64,000 nucleotides of DNA, taken from AP-15 sp963787425 (GTDB lineage: Bacteria > Pseudomonadota > Alphaproteobacteria > ATCC43930 > CGMCC-115725). How positions within the stretch are numbered: position 1 is the stretch's first letter; the number at the start of each line of letters is the position of its first letter. The translations under genes were made by a program, and so were the position numbers. This document shows positions 9,131-19,776 of the stretch, piece by piece. A model generated the notes under the pieces. That model was not told where the DNA came from. It saw only the letters and a list, made by a program, of their open reading frames with translations, and did not search any database. The stretch covers positions 248,001 to 312,000 of the forward strand of contig CAWBCV010000001.1 of NCBI GenBank assembly GCA_963787425.1, read 5' to 3'.

Positions 9131-10708
9131 TCAAACTCGTCGGACGCCATAGAACTGCGGCCAGCCATCGCGCACATCCTGCAGATAGGAGTGGAACGCG
9201 ATCGGCTGGTCATACATGCCGAGCGGCACATAGGTGGGGTTCTGCCAGAATTCCTCCTGCATGTCGCGGCAGATTTTTTGCTGCACATCGAGGTCCGGCG
9301 CATCGAACCAGGCCTCCCGCAAAGCCTCCATTTTCGGGTCGCTGGGCCAGCCGAACCAGGCATCGGCGCCACTTGCGCGGATCGCGATATCGGGGCCGGG
9401 CGAGATGTTCCCCATGCCGCCGAGATAGGTATAGAAGATGTTCCACCCGCCTTTGTCGGGCGGCTCGCGGCTTGCGCGCCGCGCGACCACACTGCCCCAT
9501 TCCATCGTCTGCAATTCGATGTTCATGCCGATGCGCTGCAGCACGTCGGTGGCGACCTGCGCCTCGGCGAAAATCACCGGAATGGTCGAGGCGGCGAGCA
9601 CAACGACGCGCTCGCCTTTGTACCCCGCAGCAGCCAGGTCCTTCTTCAACTTGTCGAGGTCCTTCGGCCCGCGGGTGATCTCGACGCCAACAGTGCTCGC
9701 CATTGGCGTGCCCGGCACGAAGAGCCCGACATCAGTCTTGATTAAACTCGGCTCGGCCCCGGCGACCGCGGTCACCACCTCCTTCTGGTCCATCGCGGAC
9801 AGCACGACGCGGCGAACCGCGGGATTGTCGAATGGCGGGTACAAATGATTGAACCGGAGACAACCTATCTCGCCGGTGCGGTCCTTGACCGTGATCACCA
9901 GATCCTTGTTGCGTTTGAGTTGTGGGATAAGGTCGATCGTCGGGTTTTCCCACCAGTCGATCTCGCCCTGCGCGAGCGCCGCCGAGGCGGTAGAGGGATC
10001 CTGCACGAAATTCCATACTACACGGTCGACATAGACCACCTTGGGACCGGCGCTGAAGCTCGGTTTTCCATCGCCGCGCGGGACATAATCCGGGTTTTTT
10101 TCGAAAACAACGCGCTGGCCGGGTATGCGCTCGGACGCCACGAACTTGAATGGCCCGGAGCCGATTGCCTCCTTTATCTGTTCAAAGGGGTCGGTCTTGG
10201 CCAACTGCTCGGGCATGATCGAGCAATAGGGCTCGGCCAGCGCATCCGGCAATAATGGAAACGGCCTTTTGAGCCGAAAGCGGATTACACGGTCGGATAC
10301 TGCCGAGAGCTCGTCGGTGCGGGCCATCAGTGCTTGGCCCAATGGATAGCGCTTGGCCCATCGCCTGATCGTGGCGACACAGTCGCGCGCCAGGACCGGC
10401 GCGCCGTCGTGAAATTTCAAGCCGTCGCGCAATGTCAGGTCCCATTGCTTGCCGCTATCTTCGGTCGTGTGGGTTTGGACCATCTGCGGCTGGGCTCTAA
10501 ATTCCGCATCATAGCCGTAAAGCGTGTCGTATACGGCCAATGAAAAATTGCGGGTGATGTCGGCGGTGGTCCAGACCGGATCGAGCGAGGCGAGATCGGC
10601 GTGCGGCACGAAGTTGATCGTCGTCCGAGCTTCGGCGCGGACGATTTGCGGGGCCGCCAGTGCTGCCGCTCCGGCGAGGCTATTCTTTACGAATTCACGT
10701 CGGTTCAT
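9131..10708 (-). CDS. ABC transporter substrate-binding protein, family 5 (peptide/nickel type)
   Basis: 525 residues. The N-terminus MNRREFVKNSLAGAAALAA is a probable Tat or Sec export signal. The SBP_bac_5 fold is shown by LTLRDGLKFHDGAPVLARD, VIRFRLKRPFPLLPDALA, AIGSGPFKF and IDWWENPTIDLIPQLK. It would bind oligopeptides or a related solute in the periplasm. No permease or ATPase gene lies beside it: downstream is an approximately 150-bp gap before convergent galM, upstream a divergent methyltransferase. It is therefore an orphan binding protein, and the ligand is unknown. The gene is intact. Confidence 0.88.
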   Translation of the reverse strand: MNRREFVKNSLAGAAALAAPQIVRAEARTTINFVPHADLASLDPVWTTADITRNFSLAVYDTLYGYDAEFRAQPQMVQTHTTEDSGKQWDLTLRDGLKFHDGAPVLARDCVATIRRWAKRYPLGQALMARTDELSAVSDRVIRFRLKRPFPLLPDALAEPYCSIMPEQLAKTDPFEQIKEAIGSGPFKFVASERIPGQRVVFEKNPDYVPRGDGKPSFSAGPKVVYVDRVVWNFVQDPSTASAALAQGEIDWWENPTIDLIPQLKRNKDLVITVKDRTGEIGCLRFNHLYPPFDNPAVRRVVLSAMDQKEVVTAVAGAEPSLIKTDVGLFVPGTPMASTVGVEITRGPKDLDKLKKDLAAAGYKGERVVVLAASTIPVIFAEAQVATDVLQRIGMNIELQTMEWGSVVARRASREPPDKGGWNIFYTYLGGMGNISPGPDIAIRASGADAWFGWPSDPKMEALREAWFDAPDLDVQQKICRDMQEEFWQNPTYVPLGMYDQPIAFHSYLQDVRDGWPQFYGVRRV

Positions 10709-10851
10709 CGGCGGTCAGGCGTCCATGCCACGGTTTCGAAGAGATCATCCTACCCACGCGCGGGCGGGCAAGCCACCATCTGAACATTGAACGAGCCGCG
10801 ACGCTCCCAAAATTTGAGCATACCTCTTGTCCCGGTGACCAGCTTCCCGCA

Positions 10852-11589
10852 ATGACGATGACTCAAAACATCTACGACAACCCGGAATTTTTCGAGGGCT
10901 ACAGTCGATTGGGCCGCTCGATCGAAGGGCTGGACGGCGCCGCCGAATGGCCCGTGCTCAAGGCCATGCTTCCGGAGCTGCGGGGTCTCAGAGTGGTGGA
11001 TCTCGGCTGCGGCTTCGGGTGGTTCTGCCGCTGGGCGCGTCAGCAAGGCGCGGCGACGGTCCTTGGCATCGATGTGTCGGAGAAGATGCTGGCACGGGCC
11101 CGGGCCACCACGACGGACGCGGCGATAAGCTACCTCAAGGCAGACATAGCGAGCGCCGAACTGCCCCAGGCGGCATTTAACCTCGCCTACAGTTCCCTCG
11201 CCCTGCACTACGTCGAGGATCTGGGTGGATTGCTGGCGAAGGTACAGCGCGCCCTCACCCCAGGCGGGCAGCTCATTTTTTCCGTCGAGCATCCGATCTT
11301 CACCGCGCCGACACAGCCGGGCTGGTCGGTCGGCGTAAGTGGCAAAAAGGCATGGCCCGTCGACAACTACCTCTGCGAAGGACCGCGCAGCACGGACTGG
11401 CTCGCCAAGGGCGTGATCAAGCAGCACCGGACCATGGCGACATACGTCAATCTTTTGCTGCGGTTGGGGTTCACACTGTCGCACATCGAGGAATGGGGTC
11501 CGACGGACGACCAGATCGCGGCACGGCCGGCCCTCGAGGATGAACGGCAGCGGCCGATGTTCCTCCTAGTCTCCGCTCGACGACGTTAG
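10852..11589 (+). CDS. class I SAM-dependent methyltransferase
   Basis: 245 residues from ATG 10852 (a second ATG two codons on). The motif VVDLGCGFGWFCRWARQQGA (motif I) is followed by VLGIDVSEKMLARAR, FNLAYSSLALHYVEDL and LTPGGQLIFSVEHPIF, which is the UbiE/COQ5-like Methyltransf_11 pattern. The substrate cannot be told. The frame is open further upstream, but family similarity begins with TQNIYDNPEFFEGYSRL. It is divergent from the ABC binding-protein gene and 141 bp upstream of paoA. Confidence 0.85.
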   Translation: MTMTQNIYDNPEFFEGYSRLGRSIEGLDGAAEWPVLKAMLPELRGLRVVDLGCGFGWFCRWARQQGAATVLGIDVSEKMLARARATTTDAAISYLKADIASAELPQAAFNLAYSSLALHYVEDLGGLLAKVQRALTPGGQLIFSVEHPIFTAPTQPGWSVGVSGKKAWPVDNYLCEGPRSTDWLAKGVIKQHRTMATYVNLLLRLGFTLSHIEEWGPTDDQIAARPALEDERQRPMFLLVSARRR

Positions 11590-11730
11590 CCGCTTCCGTG
11601 CTCCGCGCGCGGCCGGAACCTTCCCTACGCCGGTAGCCTTTACCGGTCAGAGCATCGCCTCGGCTGCTCGTCGTACCGGGCGACGGTCGGGCGCACTGCT
11701 CTGACCCGCATAACGGAGACAAGGTGGCAC

Positions 11731-12369
11731 GTGACAGCAAAGGCGCTTTCTCGAGGCGCACCCGGGCGGCTCGGCGGCGGAGTCAGTCGGCGCTCCCTCC
11801 TAACCTCTACCGCGTCCGCCGTGGCGCTCGCGCCGGTCGCCGCGATGGGTCAGGGCCGTGCGTCGGCGGAAGCGCCCACACAAGTCATCGATCCACGCGC
11901 TGTCGTCTCGTTCGACCTCACGGTCAATGGGCGCGCCCGGCATTTGACGGTCGATCCCCGCACGACGCTGCTCGATGCGTTACGCGAGCATCTCGGCCTC
12001 ACCGGGGCGAAGAAGGGCTGCGACCACGGCCAGTGCGGGGCTTGCACGATGATGGTCGACGGCACACGGGTCCTCGGCTGCCTGACCCTCGCCGTCGCGG
12101 TGCGCGGCCCGGTGACAACGATCGAGGGGCTCGCCGAGCCGGGCGGCGCGCTGCACCCGATGCAGCAGGCCTTCATCGATCAGGACGCGTTCCAGTGCGG
12201 CTATTGCACGCCAGGGCAGATCATCTCCGCGATCGGCTGCGTCGATGAAGGGCATGCCGGCAGCGACGCCGAGATCCGCGAACATATGAGCGGCAATCTC
12301 TGCCGATGCGCGGCCTACCCGCACATCGTCAAGGCGATCAACCAAGCCAAAGGCGAGATGCGGAGCTGA
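11731..12369 (+). CDS. paoA: aldehyde oxidoreductase [2Fe-2S] subunit, PaoA-like
   Basis: 212 residues from a GTG with AAGGTGG just upstream. A twin-arginine signal (SRRSLLTSTASAVALAP, about residues 19-35) is followed by a plant-type [2Fe-2S] domain (GCDHGQCGACTMMVDG and a later Cys in VLGCLTL) and a second [2Fe-2S] domain (QCGYCTPGQ, GNLCRCAAYPHIVKAI). This is the small subunit of a periplasmic molybdenum aldehyde oxidase like E. coli PaoABC. The neighbours paoB and paoC follow in order with 4- and 2-base gaps. Export of the complex on the Tat signal of this subunit is inferred from the E. coli enzyme. Confidence 0.9.
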   Translation: MTAKALSRGAPGRLGGGVSRRSLLTSTASAVALAPVAAMGQGRASAEAPTQVIDPRAVVSFDLTVNGRARHLTVDPRTTLLDALREHLGLTGAKKGCDHGQCGACTMMVDGTRVLGCLTLAVAVRGPVTTIEGLAEPGGALHPMQQAFIDQDAFQCGYCTPGQIISAIGCVDEGHAGSDAEIREHMSGNLCRCAAYPHIVKAINQAKGEMRS

Positions 12370-12373
12370 CGGG

Positions 12374-13397
12374 ATGCGCCCCTTCCTTTACCGACGCGCC
12401 AGCGGTCTTGCCGAGGCGGTCCAGGCGGCGGCGAGCCACGACGGCAGCCGCCTCCCGCCGACCATGGCGGCGGCGCAGTATCTGGCCGGCGGCACGACCC
12501 TCCTCGACCTGATGAAGCTCGACGTGATGCGGCCCGAGGTGTTGGTCGACATCAACTCCCTCGATCCGGCCGGGACCCGCATCGAGCGCCACGCCGACGC
12601 GCTCTATCTCGGCGCTTTCGTCACGATGGCTGCCGCAGCCGAGCATCCTGAGATCAGGCGGAATTACCCGGTGGTCGCCCAAGCCCTCGATCTCGCCGCC
12701 AGCCCGCAGCTCCGCAACATGGCGACGCTCGGCGGCAATGTATTGCAGCGGACGCGGTGTAATTATTTCCGCGATCCGTCCTGGGGCGCGTGCAACAAGC
12801 GTGAGCCCGGCACCGGCTGCGCCGCGCTGGACGGTGTCAACCGCAAGCACGCGGTGCTCGGGGTCAGCGACCATTGCATCGCCGCCTATCCAGGCGATTT
12901 CGCGCAGGCCTTAGTTGCGCTCGACGCGGCGGTCGAGATCGTCGGCCCGGACGAGCTCGCGGGTCATGCCGTTCGAGCAATTGCACCGCCTGCCGGGCGA
13001 TACACCGCATATCGAGACGGTTCTCGCGCCGGGCGAGCTGATCGTCGGTTTCCGGTTGCCGGCGGCGCCGTGGACGCGGCGCTCGCTCTACCTGAAAATT
13101 CGCGACCGGCAATCTTACGAGTTCGCCTTGGCTTCCGCCGCGGTAGCGCTCGACCTCACGAGCGGCATCGTCAACGAGGCGCGCATTGCGCTCGGCGGCG
13201 TCGCGGCCAAGCCGTGGCGGGCGCGCGAGGCGGAGGCAGCGCTAAAGGGTCAAGCAATCGATGAAGCTAGCGCCCAGCGCGCCGCCGATGCCGCTTTTGC
13301 CGCCGCACAAACTCACGGCGACAACGACTACAAGCCCGAACTCGGCAGGCGGACCCTGGTTCGCGCCCTCCTGCAAGCCGCCCGACTGAGCACGTGA
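12374..13397 (+). CDS. paoB: aldehyde oxidoreductase FAD-binding subunit, PaoB-like (one frameshift)
   Basis: The N-terminal two thirds carries the FAD motifs QYLAGGTTLLDLMKLDVM and LRNMATLGGNVLQRTRC. It then has the cysteines C..C..C in RTRCNYFRDPSWGACNKREP and TGCAALDG that bind the extra [4Fe-4S] cluster typical of PaoB. The remainder (SRVMPFEQLHRLPGD onward, with KIRDRQSYEFALASAAVAL) is in another frame; removing one base near 12956 joins them into about 340 residues. It transfers electrons from the molybdenum centre through FAD. The gap to paoA is 4 bases. The frame change is probably a sequence error because both halves are conserved. Confidence 0.82.
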
Positions 13398-13399
13398 TC

Positions 13400-15695
13400 A
13401 TGGAGCAGGACAGCCAAGATCGGCACCGCAGCGCCGCGCATCGACGGCCGCCTGAAGGTTACGGGCGAGGCCCGTTACGCCTCCGATACGCCGCTCGCCG
13501 ACCCTGTCTCTGCCTTCTTTGCGACCAGCGCGATCGCGCGCGGCCGCATCGCCGACATCAACGAGAACGCCAGCCGAGCGGTGCCCGGCGTCTTGGATAT
13601 CCTGACCCATCGCAATATCGGCAACGCGGTCAAGCCGACCAAGCTGTTCAGCGATGGTGGCTATGTCGGCTCGACCATCATGCCGCTGGCTTCGGACCAG
13701 ATCTGGCATGGCGGCCAGATCGTCGCAGTGGTCCTCGCGGAGACTTTCGAGGCGGCGCGCGAAGCGGCACATCGGCTCAAGGTAACCTACGCCGCGGAGC
13801 AACCTTCGGCCGGCTTCGACAGCGCCGGTGGGACGACGGTCGCGGCCAAGGACGTCTCGAGCAATTACGAGGACCCGGCGGTCGGCGATGCCGAGGCCGC
13901 GTTCGCCGGCGCGCCGGTGACTGTCGATGCGCATTACGCGACGCCGACCCAGCACCACAATCCGATCGAGCTGTTCACCACCAGCTGCGCCTGGGCCGAC
14001 GGCAGGCTGACAGTGTGGGAGGGCAGCCAGAACGTCACCGGTCTCAAGAACGGTCTCGCCGAGCAGCTCGGCATCGACCCCGAGAAGATCCATGTCGTGT
14101 CGCCCTTCATTGGCGGCGCCTTCGGCTCGCGCGGCTCGCTGACCCAGCGCACCGCGCTGATCGCGGTCGCGGCGCGCCGGCTGAACCGGCCGGTCAAGCT
14201 GGTCGCGACCCGCGACCAGGGTTTCACGATCGCCACCTACCGGGCCGAGACGCGCCATCACGTCAGGCTCGCCGCCGGCCGTGACGGCAAGCTCATGGCG
14301 TTGATCCACGAAGGCGAGGAGGTGACGAGCCGGCCCGACAATTACAAGGTCGCCGGCACCGACGCCTCGACCCGGCTTTATGCCTGCCCCAACATCGCCT
14401 CGAAAGTGTCGATGGTGCATGCCGACCGCAACACGCCGGGCTTCATGCGCTCGCCGCCCGAGGTGCCGTATCTGTTCGCGCTCGAATCCGCGATGGACGA
14501 GCTGGCCGTCGCGCTGAACATGGACCCGGTCGAGCTGCGCCGGCGCAACGACACCATGCGCGAGCCGATCAAGGGCCTGCCCTATACCAGCCGCAACTTG
14601 ATGCCGTGCTTTGATGCCGCCGCCAGATCGTTCGGCTGGGACCGGCGCGATCCAAAGCCGGGATCGATGCGCGACGGCGACTGGCTCGTGGGCTGGGGTT
14701 GCGCCGCGACGATGTATCCGACGCAAATGGGCCCGGCGACGGCGCGAGTGACGATAACGCCGCAAGGCGCGGTCAAGGTGCAGACCGCGGCGCACGATAT
14801 CGGCAACGGCGCCTATACCGTCGTCGCGCTGACCGCGTCCGACCGGCTCGGGATCGCGCTCGACAAGATCACCGTCGAGCTCGGCGATTCCGACCTGCCG
14901 CCCGCGCCGGTCGCCGGCGGATCCAATACCACCGCCAGCGTCTGCAATGTCGTCGCCAAGGCCTGCGAGCAGATCCGCTCGCGCATCGCCGAAGCGGCCG
15001 TCGTCGCCGCCAATGGCGCGTTCGCCGGCAAGGATGCGGACCACCTGGTGCTGACCGGCGGCACGCTCAGGGACTCGGAGGGCGGTTCCGAGCCGCTAGA
15101 GGCGGCGATCCGCCGGGTATCGAACGGAGCGATCGAGGCCTATGCCGAGAACATCCCGCACGGGGTCCCACCAGAGGGATTGAGCAAACTCTATCAGGGT
15201 CATGCCGTGCTGGCCGGCGGCGCCAAGATGAAGGACCGCATCCAATTCGCGTTCGGCGCCGAATTCGTCGAGGTTCGGGTACACGCAAGAACGCGTGAGA
15301 TCCGCTGTCCGCGCGTCGTCGGCGCGTTCGCCGCCGGCCGCATCGTCGACCCAACGACCGCCAAGAGCCAGCTGATGGGCGGGTTGATTTGGGGGGTCTC
15401 CTCGGCCTTGCACGAGGCGACAGAGATCGATCGCCGGCGCGCCCGCTATTACAATACCGACCTCGCCGAATATCTGGTCCCGGTCAACGCCGACATCGAC
15501 GAGGCCGAGGTGATCCTGATCCCCGAGGAAGATCACCTAGTCAACGATCTCGGCATCAAAGGTCTGGGCGAGCTCGGCAACGTCGGCACCAACGCGGCAG
15601 TCGCCAACGCCGTCTACCACGCGACCGGCGTAAGGATCCGCGAGCTGCCTATCCGGCTGGAAAAACTGCTCGATGCGCCGCCGATCGCCTTGTGA
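13400..15695 (+). CDS. paoC: aldehyde oxidoreductase molybdopterin subunit, PaoC-like (frameshift near the 5' end)
   Basis: The large catalytic subunit. The ATG at 13400, two bases after the paoB stop, is in a different frame from the body; one base must be removed between about 13405 and 13440 to reach KIGTAAPRIDGRLKVTGEAR. The body (over 700 residues) has QHHNPIELFTTSCAW, FIGGAFGSRGSLTQRTALI, MRSPPEVPYLFALESAMDELA, and near the C-terminus KGLGELGNVGTNAAVANAVY with the active-site Glu context of the xanthine oxidase family. It oxidises aldehydes to acids at a molybdenum cytosine-dinucleotide cofactor. No maturation gene (paoD) is found next to it. Confidence 0.85.
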
Positions 15696-15772
15696 CCGAC
15701 GCGGATAGGTTCGCGCGTTCGCGCGGCCCCATTCTCCGTCGGCATTGATACCAAACGTCAGAGGCGCTCCAT

Positions 15773-16831
15773 TTAGTCCCCGAAACGGGTTACGAGCACC
15801 GCCGCGGGCCGCTGACCCATGGCATAAGTGGCCAAGGGAATCAGTGCCCCGGTCTGGCCGTTAATGCGGTACGAAGCCAGGCGTCCGGAAGCCGTGCCAG
15901 CGGCGAAGACAAATCGGCCCTCCGGGTCCAGACCGAAGGCGCTGGGCACCGCTTCGGTGGGCACCTGCCCGATCGAAGTCAAACGGCCCGTAGCGTCATC
16001 AACAGCAAAACCCGCGATGCTGTTGTGTCCCCGGTTGCCCACATACAGGAATTGCCCCGACGGCGTCAGATGAATTTGGGAGCAGGTGTTCCGCGCGGTG
16101 AACCCGCCGGGTAGGGTCGTCATCGTCTGCACCGCGGCGAGATTGCCTGTCGCAGGGTCCAGGCGGTAGCTACTGACACTGCAGCCCTGCTCGTTTGAGA
16201 AATAGACGAGATCCTGCGTGGGATGGAAGCAATAGTGGCGAGGGCCAAGGCGTTCCGTCGGCTCAACCCGGAAGGTCGAGTTGGGTGATAGATGCCCGGT
16301 ATCCGGGTCGAATTTGAATTGCAAGATCATATTGGGGCCAGGGTTCTCCCTGGGCGGTTCCAGAACGTTGTCATTGAGCCGGGCGATGTGCGGGACGAAG
16401 GCAAACCGATTAGAGGGATCGGTCGCTATCGCGTGGGCGCCGTTCGCCGTGTCCTGCCGGTCGAGTTGTGGCGCGCCGACCGCGGCGTCGTTGCCGAGAG
16501 GATGGACGGCCGCATACCCGCCTTGATAATAGGCGGACAGCAAGTACCTTCCCGTGCGGTCGGTAGCGAGAAAAGTGGGCGCATGTTCCGTTCCGACCCT
16601 CCCTTGCGGCGTCAACCCTCCAGTGCCCTGGTCGATCTGGAAGCTTGAGATCGCCGGCGACCCACGATGCCCGACATATAGCACCTGCCGATCAGGGCTA
16701 GCCGCCAGCACGGACGGGCCACCCGCCACCGGCACCTCGGCATGAGGCGTGAGCTGCCCGGTGCCGCTATCCAGGGAGAAGGCTGAAATCTTGTCTTCGT
16801 CTTGCAGGCAAACATAGAGAGAGTACGGCAT
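15773..16831 (-). CDS. lactonase family beta-propeller protein (6-phosphogluconolactonase type)
   Basis: 352 residues, intact, with seven-bladed propeller repeats such as PSVLAASPDRQVLYVGHRG, GRYLLSAYYQGGYAAVHPL, QIHLTPSGQFLYVGNRGHN and FGLDPEGRFVFAAGTASGR. This is the Lactonase (PF10282) pattern of bacterial 6-phosphogluconolactonase Pgl and related enzymes. There is no signal peptide, so a cytoplasmic enzyme is likely. The preceding AGGAGGGTAAGCG gives a good ribosome site. It converges with paoC. Whether it hydrolyses 6-phosphogluconolactone or another lactone is not decided by sequence. Confidence 0.85.
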   Translation of the reverse strand: MPYSLYVCLQDEDKISAFSLDSGTGQLTPHAEVPVAGGPSVLAASPDRQVLYVGHRGSPAISSFQIDQGTGGLTPQGRVGTEHAPTFLATDRTGRYLLSAYYQGGYAAVHPLGNDAAVGAPQLDRQDTANGAHAIATDPSNRFAFVPHIARLNDNVLEPPRENPGPNMILQFKFDPDTGHLSPNSTFRVEPTERLGPRHYCFHPTQDLVYFSNEQGCSVSSYRLDPATGNLAAVQTMTTLPGGFTARNTCSQIHLTPSGQFLYVGNRGHNSIAGFAVDDATGRLTSIGQVPTEAVPSAFGLDPEGRFVFAAGTASGRLASYRINGQTGALIPLATYAMGQRPAAVLVTRFGD

Positions 16832-16902
16832 CGCTTACCCTCCTGTGGGGCGTTGGGAGGTCGTTCAGCACGGCACCGTGCGTGCAGGTAACTTGCATGC
16901 TT

Positions 16903-17425
16903 TTACCGAAACCATCGGTCGGACATGATCAGCTCGACCTGCTTGTTCTCGAGCGAGTCACCTCGCATCTCGCTGCCGTCGGAATTGATGCGGCCGTGCC
17001 AGTCGACGCCGTCGAACGCCGCGGCGCCGATGCGCGCCATCACAAGCGGCTCGTCACTCGTCGCCTTGAACCAATAGAAAGTCCCGTGCGGCAACAGCAC
17101 GCCCTCGTTCTTGCCGATTGTGCGAAGTCTCGCCATTCGGCCCATAGAACGTTGCCTCCCCCTGGAGGACGATAAAGGTGTGGTCCTCGTTGGGGTGGGC
17201 GTGCAATCCGTTCTCTCCGTCGGCAGCGTAGGTTTTCAGCACCACCCAAATCTTGTCCGAAGCGGCGACCGGTGTGTCGGTGCGGCCCTGTTTCGGGAGC
17301 TGAGCCTCCAGGCGAAAGAACGACGGCCTGGCGTCGACGACCTGCGACCGGACCTTGGTGTGCAAATCTTCCGGGCTCTTGGCGATGGTCGCGGTTCCCT
17401 CGGGCGGCATGGCGATCTCCTGCAT
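16903..17425 (-). CDS. cupin domain protein (one frameshift)
   Basis: The first part (from ATG 17425) has the cupin motif GLHAHPNEDHTFIVLQGEATFYG. The second part, in another frame, continues RLRTIGKNEGVLLPHGTFYWFK and DEPLVMARIGAA. Removing one base near 17136 yields a protein of about 173 residues with both cupin motifs. This resembles small single-domain cupins of unknown reaction. The metal-binding His-x-His and Glu are visible in the first motif. It is an isolated leftward gene between the lactonase and a small secreted-protein gene. Confidence 0.7.
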
Positions 17426-17623
17426 TGGGGGCGGCGAAGGCTAGGGCTGGAGTCCGGCGCCTGTCAATTCGGCGCACGCCACCGAGTTCGACGGCCGCGA
17501 TCTCGACTTCGCCGATGTTGTCAAAGTTGTCCGCGGGTAACCGGGGAGTGTCGAGCCGTTTCAGCTTTTGTCAATAGACTCACCGGCACAATGCTGCGTC
17601 GTCCCCCAATGACAGAGGCTAAA

Positions 17624-17893
17624 ATGCGCGTGATCATCCCGACGCTGGTAGGTCTGGCGGCTTTGGCGGTTACCACGGTACAGGCAGCCCCGGTACCAAC
17701 CAACCCGCATCATCACCCGAAATGGCACGAGACGCCGGCGCAGAACGTCCGGAAGAGCCAGCGGTACGATTACCTCGTGAGCACCAACAGCAGCTTTCGG
17801 GCCTCCCGGATGAGAACGGAGTGCGGGCTGATCAGAGATCCCGAACTGCGCGCAAGCTGTGTCGGCTCTTTCAGTGCTTATGAGCCTCGGTAA
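17624..17893 (+). CDS. small secreted protein, unknown function
   Basis: 89 residues from ATG 17624, chosen because AGAGG sits 5 bases upstream; in-frame ATGs at 17591 and 17609 lack such a site. A clear signal peptide (MRVIIPTLVGLAALAVTTVQA) is followed by a mature part rich in His and Arg that ends RMRTECGLIRDPELRASCV and FSAYEP. The two cysteines in the tail could form a disulfide. Short exported proteins with this C-terminal pattern are common in Hyphomicrobiales, from memory; their role is unknown. Confidence 0.6.
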   Translation: MRVIIPTLVGLAALAVTTVQAAPVPTNPHHHPKWHETPAQNVRKSQRYDYLVSTNSSFRASRMRTECGLIRDPELRASCVGSFSAYEPR

Positions 17894-18257
17894 GGCTGCA
17901 AAGCCGGTACGTAGCACTGTGAGGCTAGAGCGGAAGCCGATCAGGTTGTAGCCGTCACTCCAATCGTCATTGCGACCCGCGGGCTTAGCCCGCGGGGAAG
18001 CAATCTTGTCTGTGCGCCGTAGTGCATCCTATCTGGCGCAGCATGGACCGCGGCCAAGGTCCGGGCTGCGGCGGCGCCGCGACCGCAAGCAATCGTGGGG
18101 TGCTTCCCCGTGTCGAGCAAGGCTCCGGCGTTGCCTGTCATTTCACGCCCGAACAGTTGCCGGGGCTCTTGCCCGCAGTTTGCAAGAAGGGGATAGGATG
18201 ATGGCGTCGCAGCAACTGCTCCAGATGCAAATAGATGTGATCCTTTTTCTCGCCGAC
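17894..18257. other. 364-bp intergenic stretch with a REP-like hairpin
   Basis: Between the small secreted gene and the 3' end of mqo. The only structure recognised is the repeat at 17965-18007; the rest shows no gene-like frame. Confidence 0.5.
17965..18007. repeat. REP-like palindromic repeat
   Basis: Begins CGTCATTGCGA and ends GAAGCAATC, the ends of a repeat family scattered in many alphaproteobacterial genomes. The core is a perfect 9-bp stem (17976-17984 CCCGCGGGC with 17988-17996 GCCCGCGGG) around a TTA loop. It may act as a transcript end or as a RAYT-mobilised REP; no transposase is nearby. Confidence 0.6.
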
Positions 18258-19758
18258 TCAGATATTGTCTACCTTCAGGATGGCCGCAGTATCTGTGCGG
18301 GTCTTGCGGCAGGCGTCTGCATCCTGGGCAAGATCGATCCCGTATGTCGGTATGATCTGCTTTAGCTTGGGGAGCCAGCCGCTCTCGGTGAGTTCGCTCG
18401 CGAAACACTTTTGGAGTACGCCAACAGCGATGAAGGCTGCGGTGGACGCACCTGGCGAGGCGCCAAGCAAAGCGACAAGGGATTTGTCCTCTGCTGCGAC
18501 CAATTCGGTGCCGAACTCCAATACGCCGCCCCTCTGTTCGTCGGGCTTGATGATCTGGACTCGCTGCCCTGCGACCGCTTCGCGCCAGTCGTTTCGAGCG
18601 GCCTTGGGAAAGAATTGGCGAAGAGCCGCGAACTGGTGTGCCGAGCTTTGGAGGACCTGGCCAATCAGATATTCAGTCAGCGCGATGTTGTCTCGCGCGA
18701 CTGCCAGCAGCGGCACAATGTTGCCGGGCCTGATCGACTCGAATAGGTCAGTCAGCGAACCGTGTTTCAGGAACCTGCTGGAGAACCCGGCATAGGGTCC
18801 GAACAGCAACGACTTCTTGCCTTCGATGATGCGGGTGTCGAGGTGCGGCACCGACATCGGCGGCGATCCCTGTGCGGCCTTGCCGTAGACTTTGGCGTGA
18901 TGGCGGTCGCTTACTGTGCTCTCGTCGCACCGTAGCCAGATTCCACTGACCGGGAAGCCGCCATACCCATGGCCTTCGGGGATGCGTGACTTCTGGAGCA
19001 GCTCGATGGCATCCCCACCCGCGCCGATGAAGACGAATTTGGACGACACTGCGTGGCGCTCCAGCGTGTCGACGTCCTCGATACCCACCCGCCAAGCGCC
19101 GTTCTCCTCACGGTCCAGATCCGACGACACGATGTTTGTAACGCACTGAAACGCCGGGCTGGGCGGAAAGATGCTTTACCAGCAAGTGAGTCAACGCGCC
19201 GTAGTCGACATCCGTACCAGTGATAATGCGAGTCGCCGCAAACGGCTCCTCGTCCCCGCGGCCGTCCATGATCAGCGGAGCCCATTCGGCGATCTTGGCT
19301 CGATTCTCGGTGTACTCCATTCCGTAGTAGCAGTGGCTCGCGGACATCTCCTCAAAGCGCTTGCGCAAGAAGGCGACATTGTCCTTCCCCCATACGAAGC
19401 TCATGTGCGGGCAGGGATGGATGAAAGCGCGCGGGTCCGGGATCGCGCCTTTGCGGATCAGGTAGGACCATAGCTGGCGCGACAGATCGAACTCCGTATT
19501 GACCTTGAGCGCCTCGGAGATGTCGACGCTCCCGTCTGCGCGCTGAGGCGTGTAGTTCAGCTCGCAATTGGCCGCGTGGCCGGTGCCCGCATTGTTCCAG
19601 GCCTGCGAACTCTCCTGCCCGCAATCCTCGAGCGTCTCGAATATGGTGATGCTGAGCGAGGGCTCGAGCTCCTTGAGCACGGTGCCGAATGTGGCGCTCA
19701 TGATGCCCGCGCCGATCAGCACGACATCGAGCGCGCCAGGGTTTTGGGTCTGGATCAT
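18258..19758 (-). CDS. mqo: malate:quinone oxidoreductase (one frameshift)
   Basis: From ATG 19758, with AAGGAAG 7 bases upstream, the N-terminus has the FAD motif VVLIGAGIMSATFGTVL and the Mqo signature QAWNNAGTGHAANCELNYTP. The second part in another frame continues DLDREENGAWRV, FVFIGAGGDAIELLQKS and LLGASPGASTAAFIAVGVLQ. Removing one of the two bases CC at 19121-19122 restores a protein of 499 residues, the usual Mqo length. It oxidises malate to oxaloacetate at the inner membrane and reduces quinone. It is the last gene of the leftward redox run, 18 bases after a cupin gene. Confidence 0.9.
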
Positions 19759-19776
19759 GAACGGGCTTCCTTTTGG

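Noticed and set aside
7594..9492. A 632-codon open frame on the minus strand across galM and the ABC binding-protein 3' end.
   Set aside because: Antisense to GalM, whose catalytic motifs are complete. The upper part overlaps the binding-protein gene in another frame. No domain was recognised.
13398..15044. A 548-codon open frame on the minus strand across paoC.
   Set aside because: It lies antisense to a gene with clear molybdopterin-subunit motifs, shows no family similarity and is typical of long mirror frames in GC-rich DNA.
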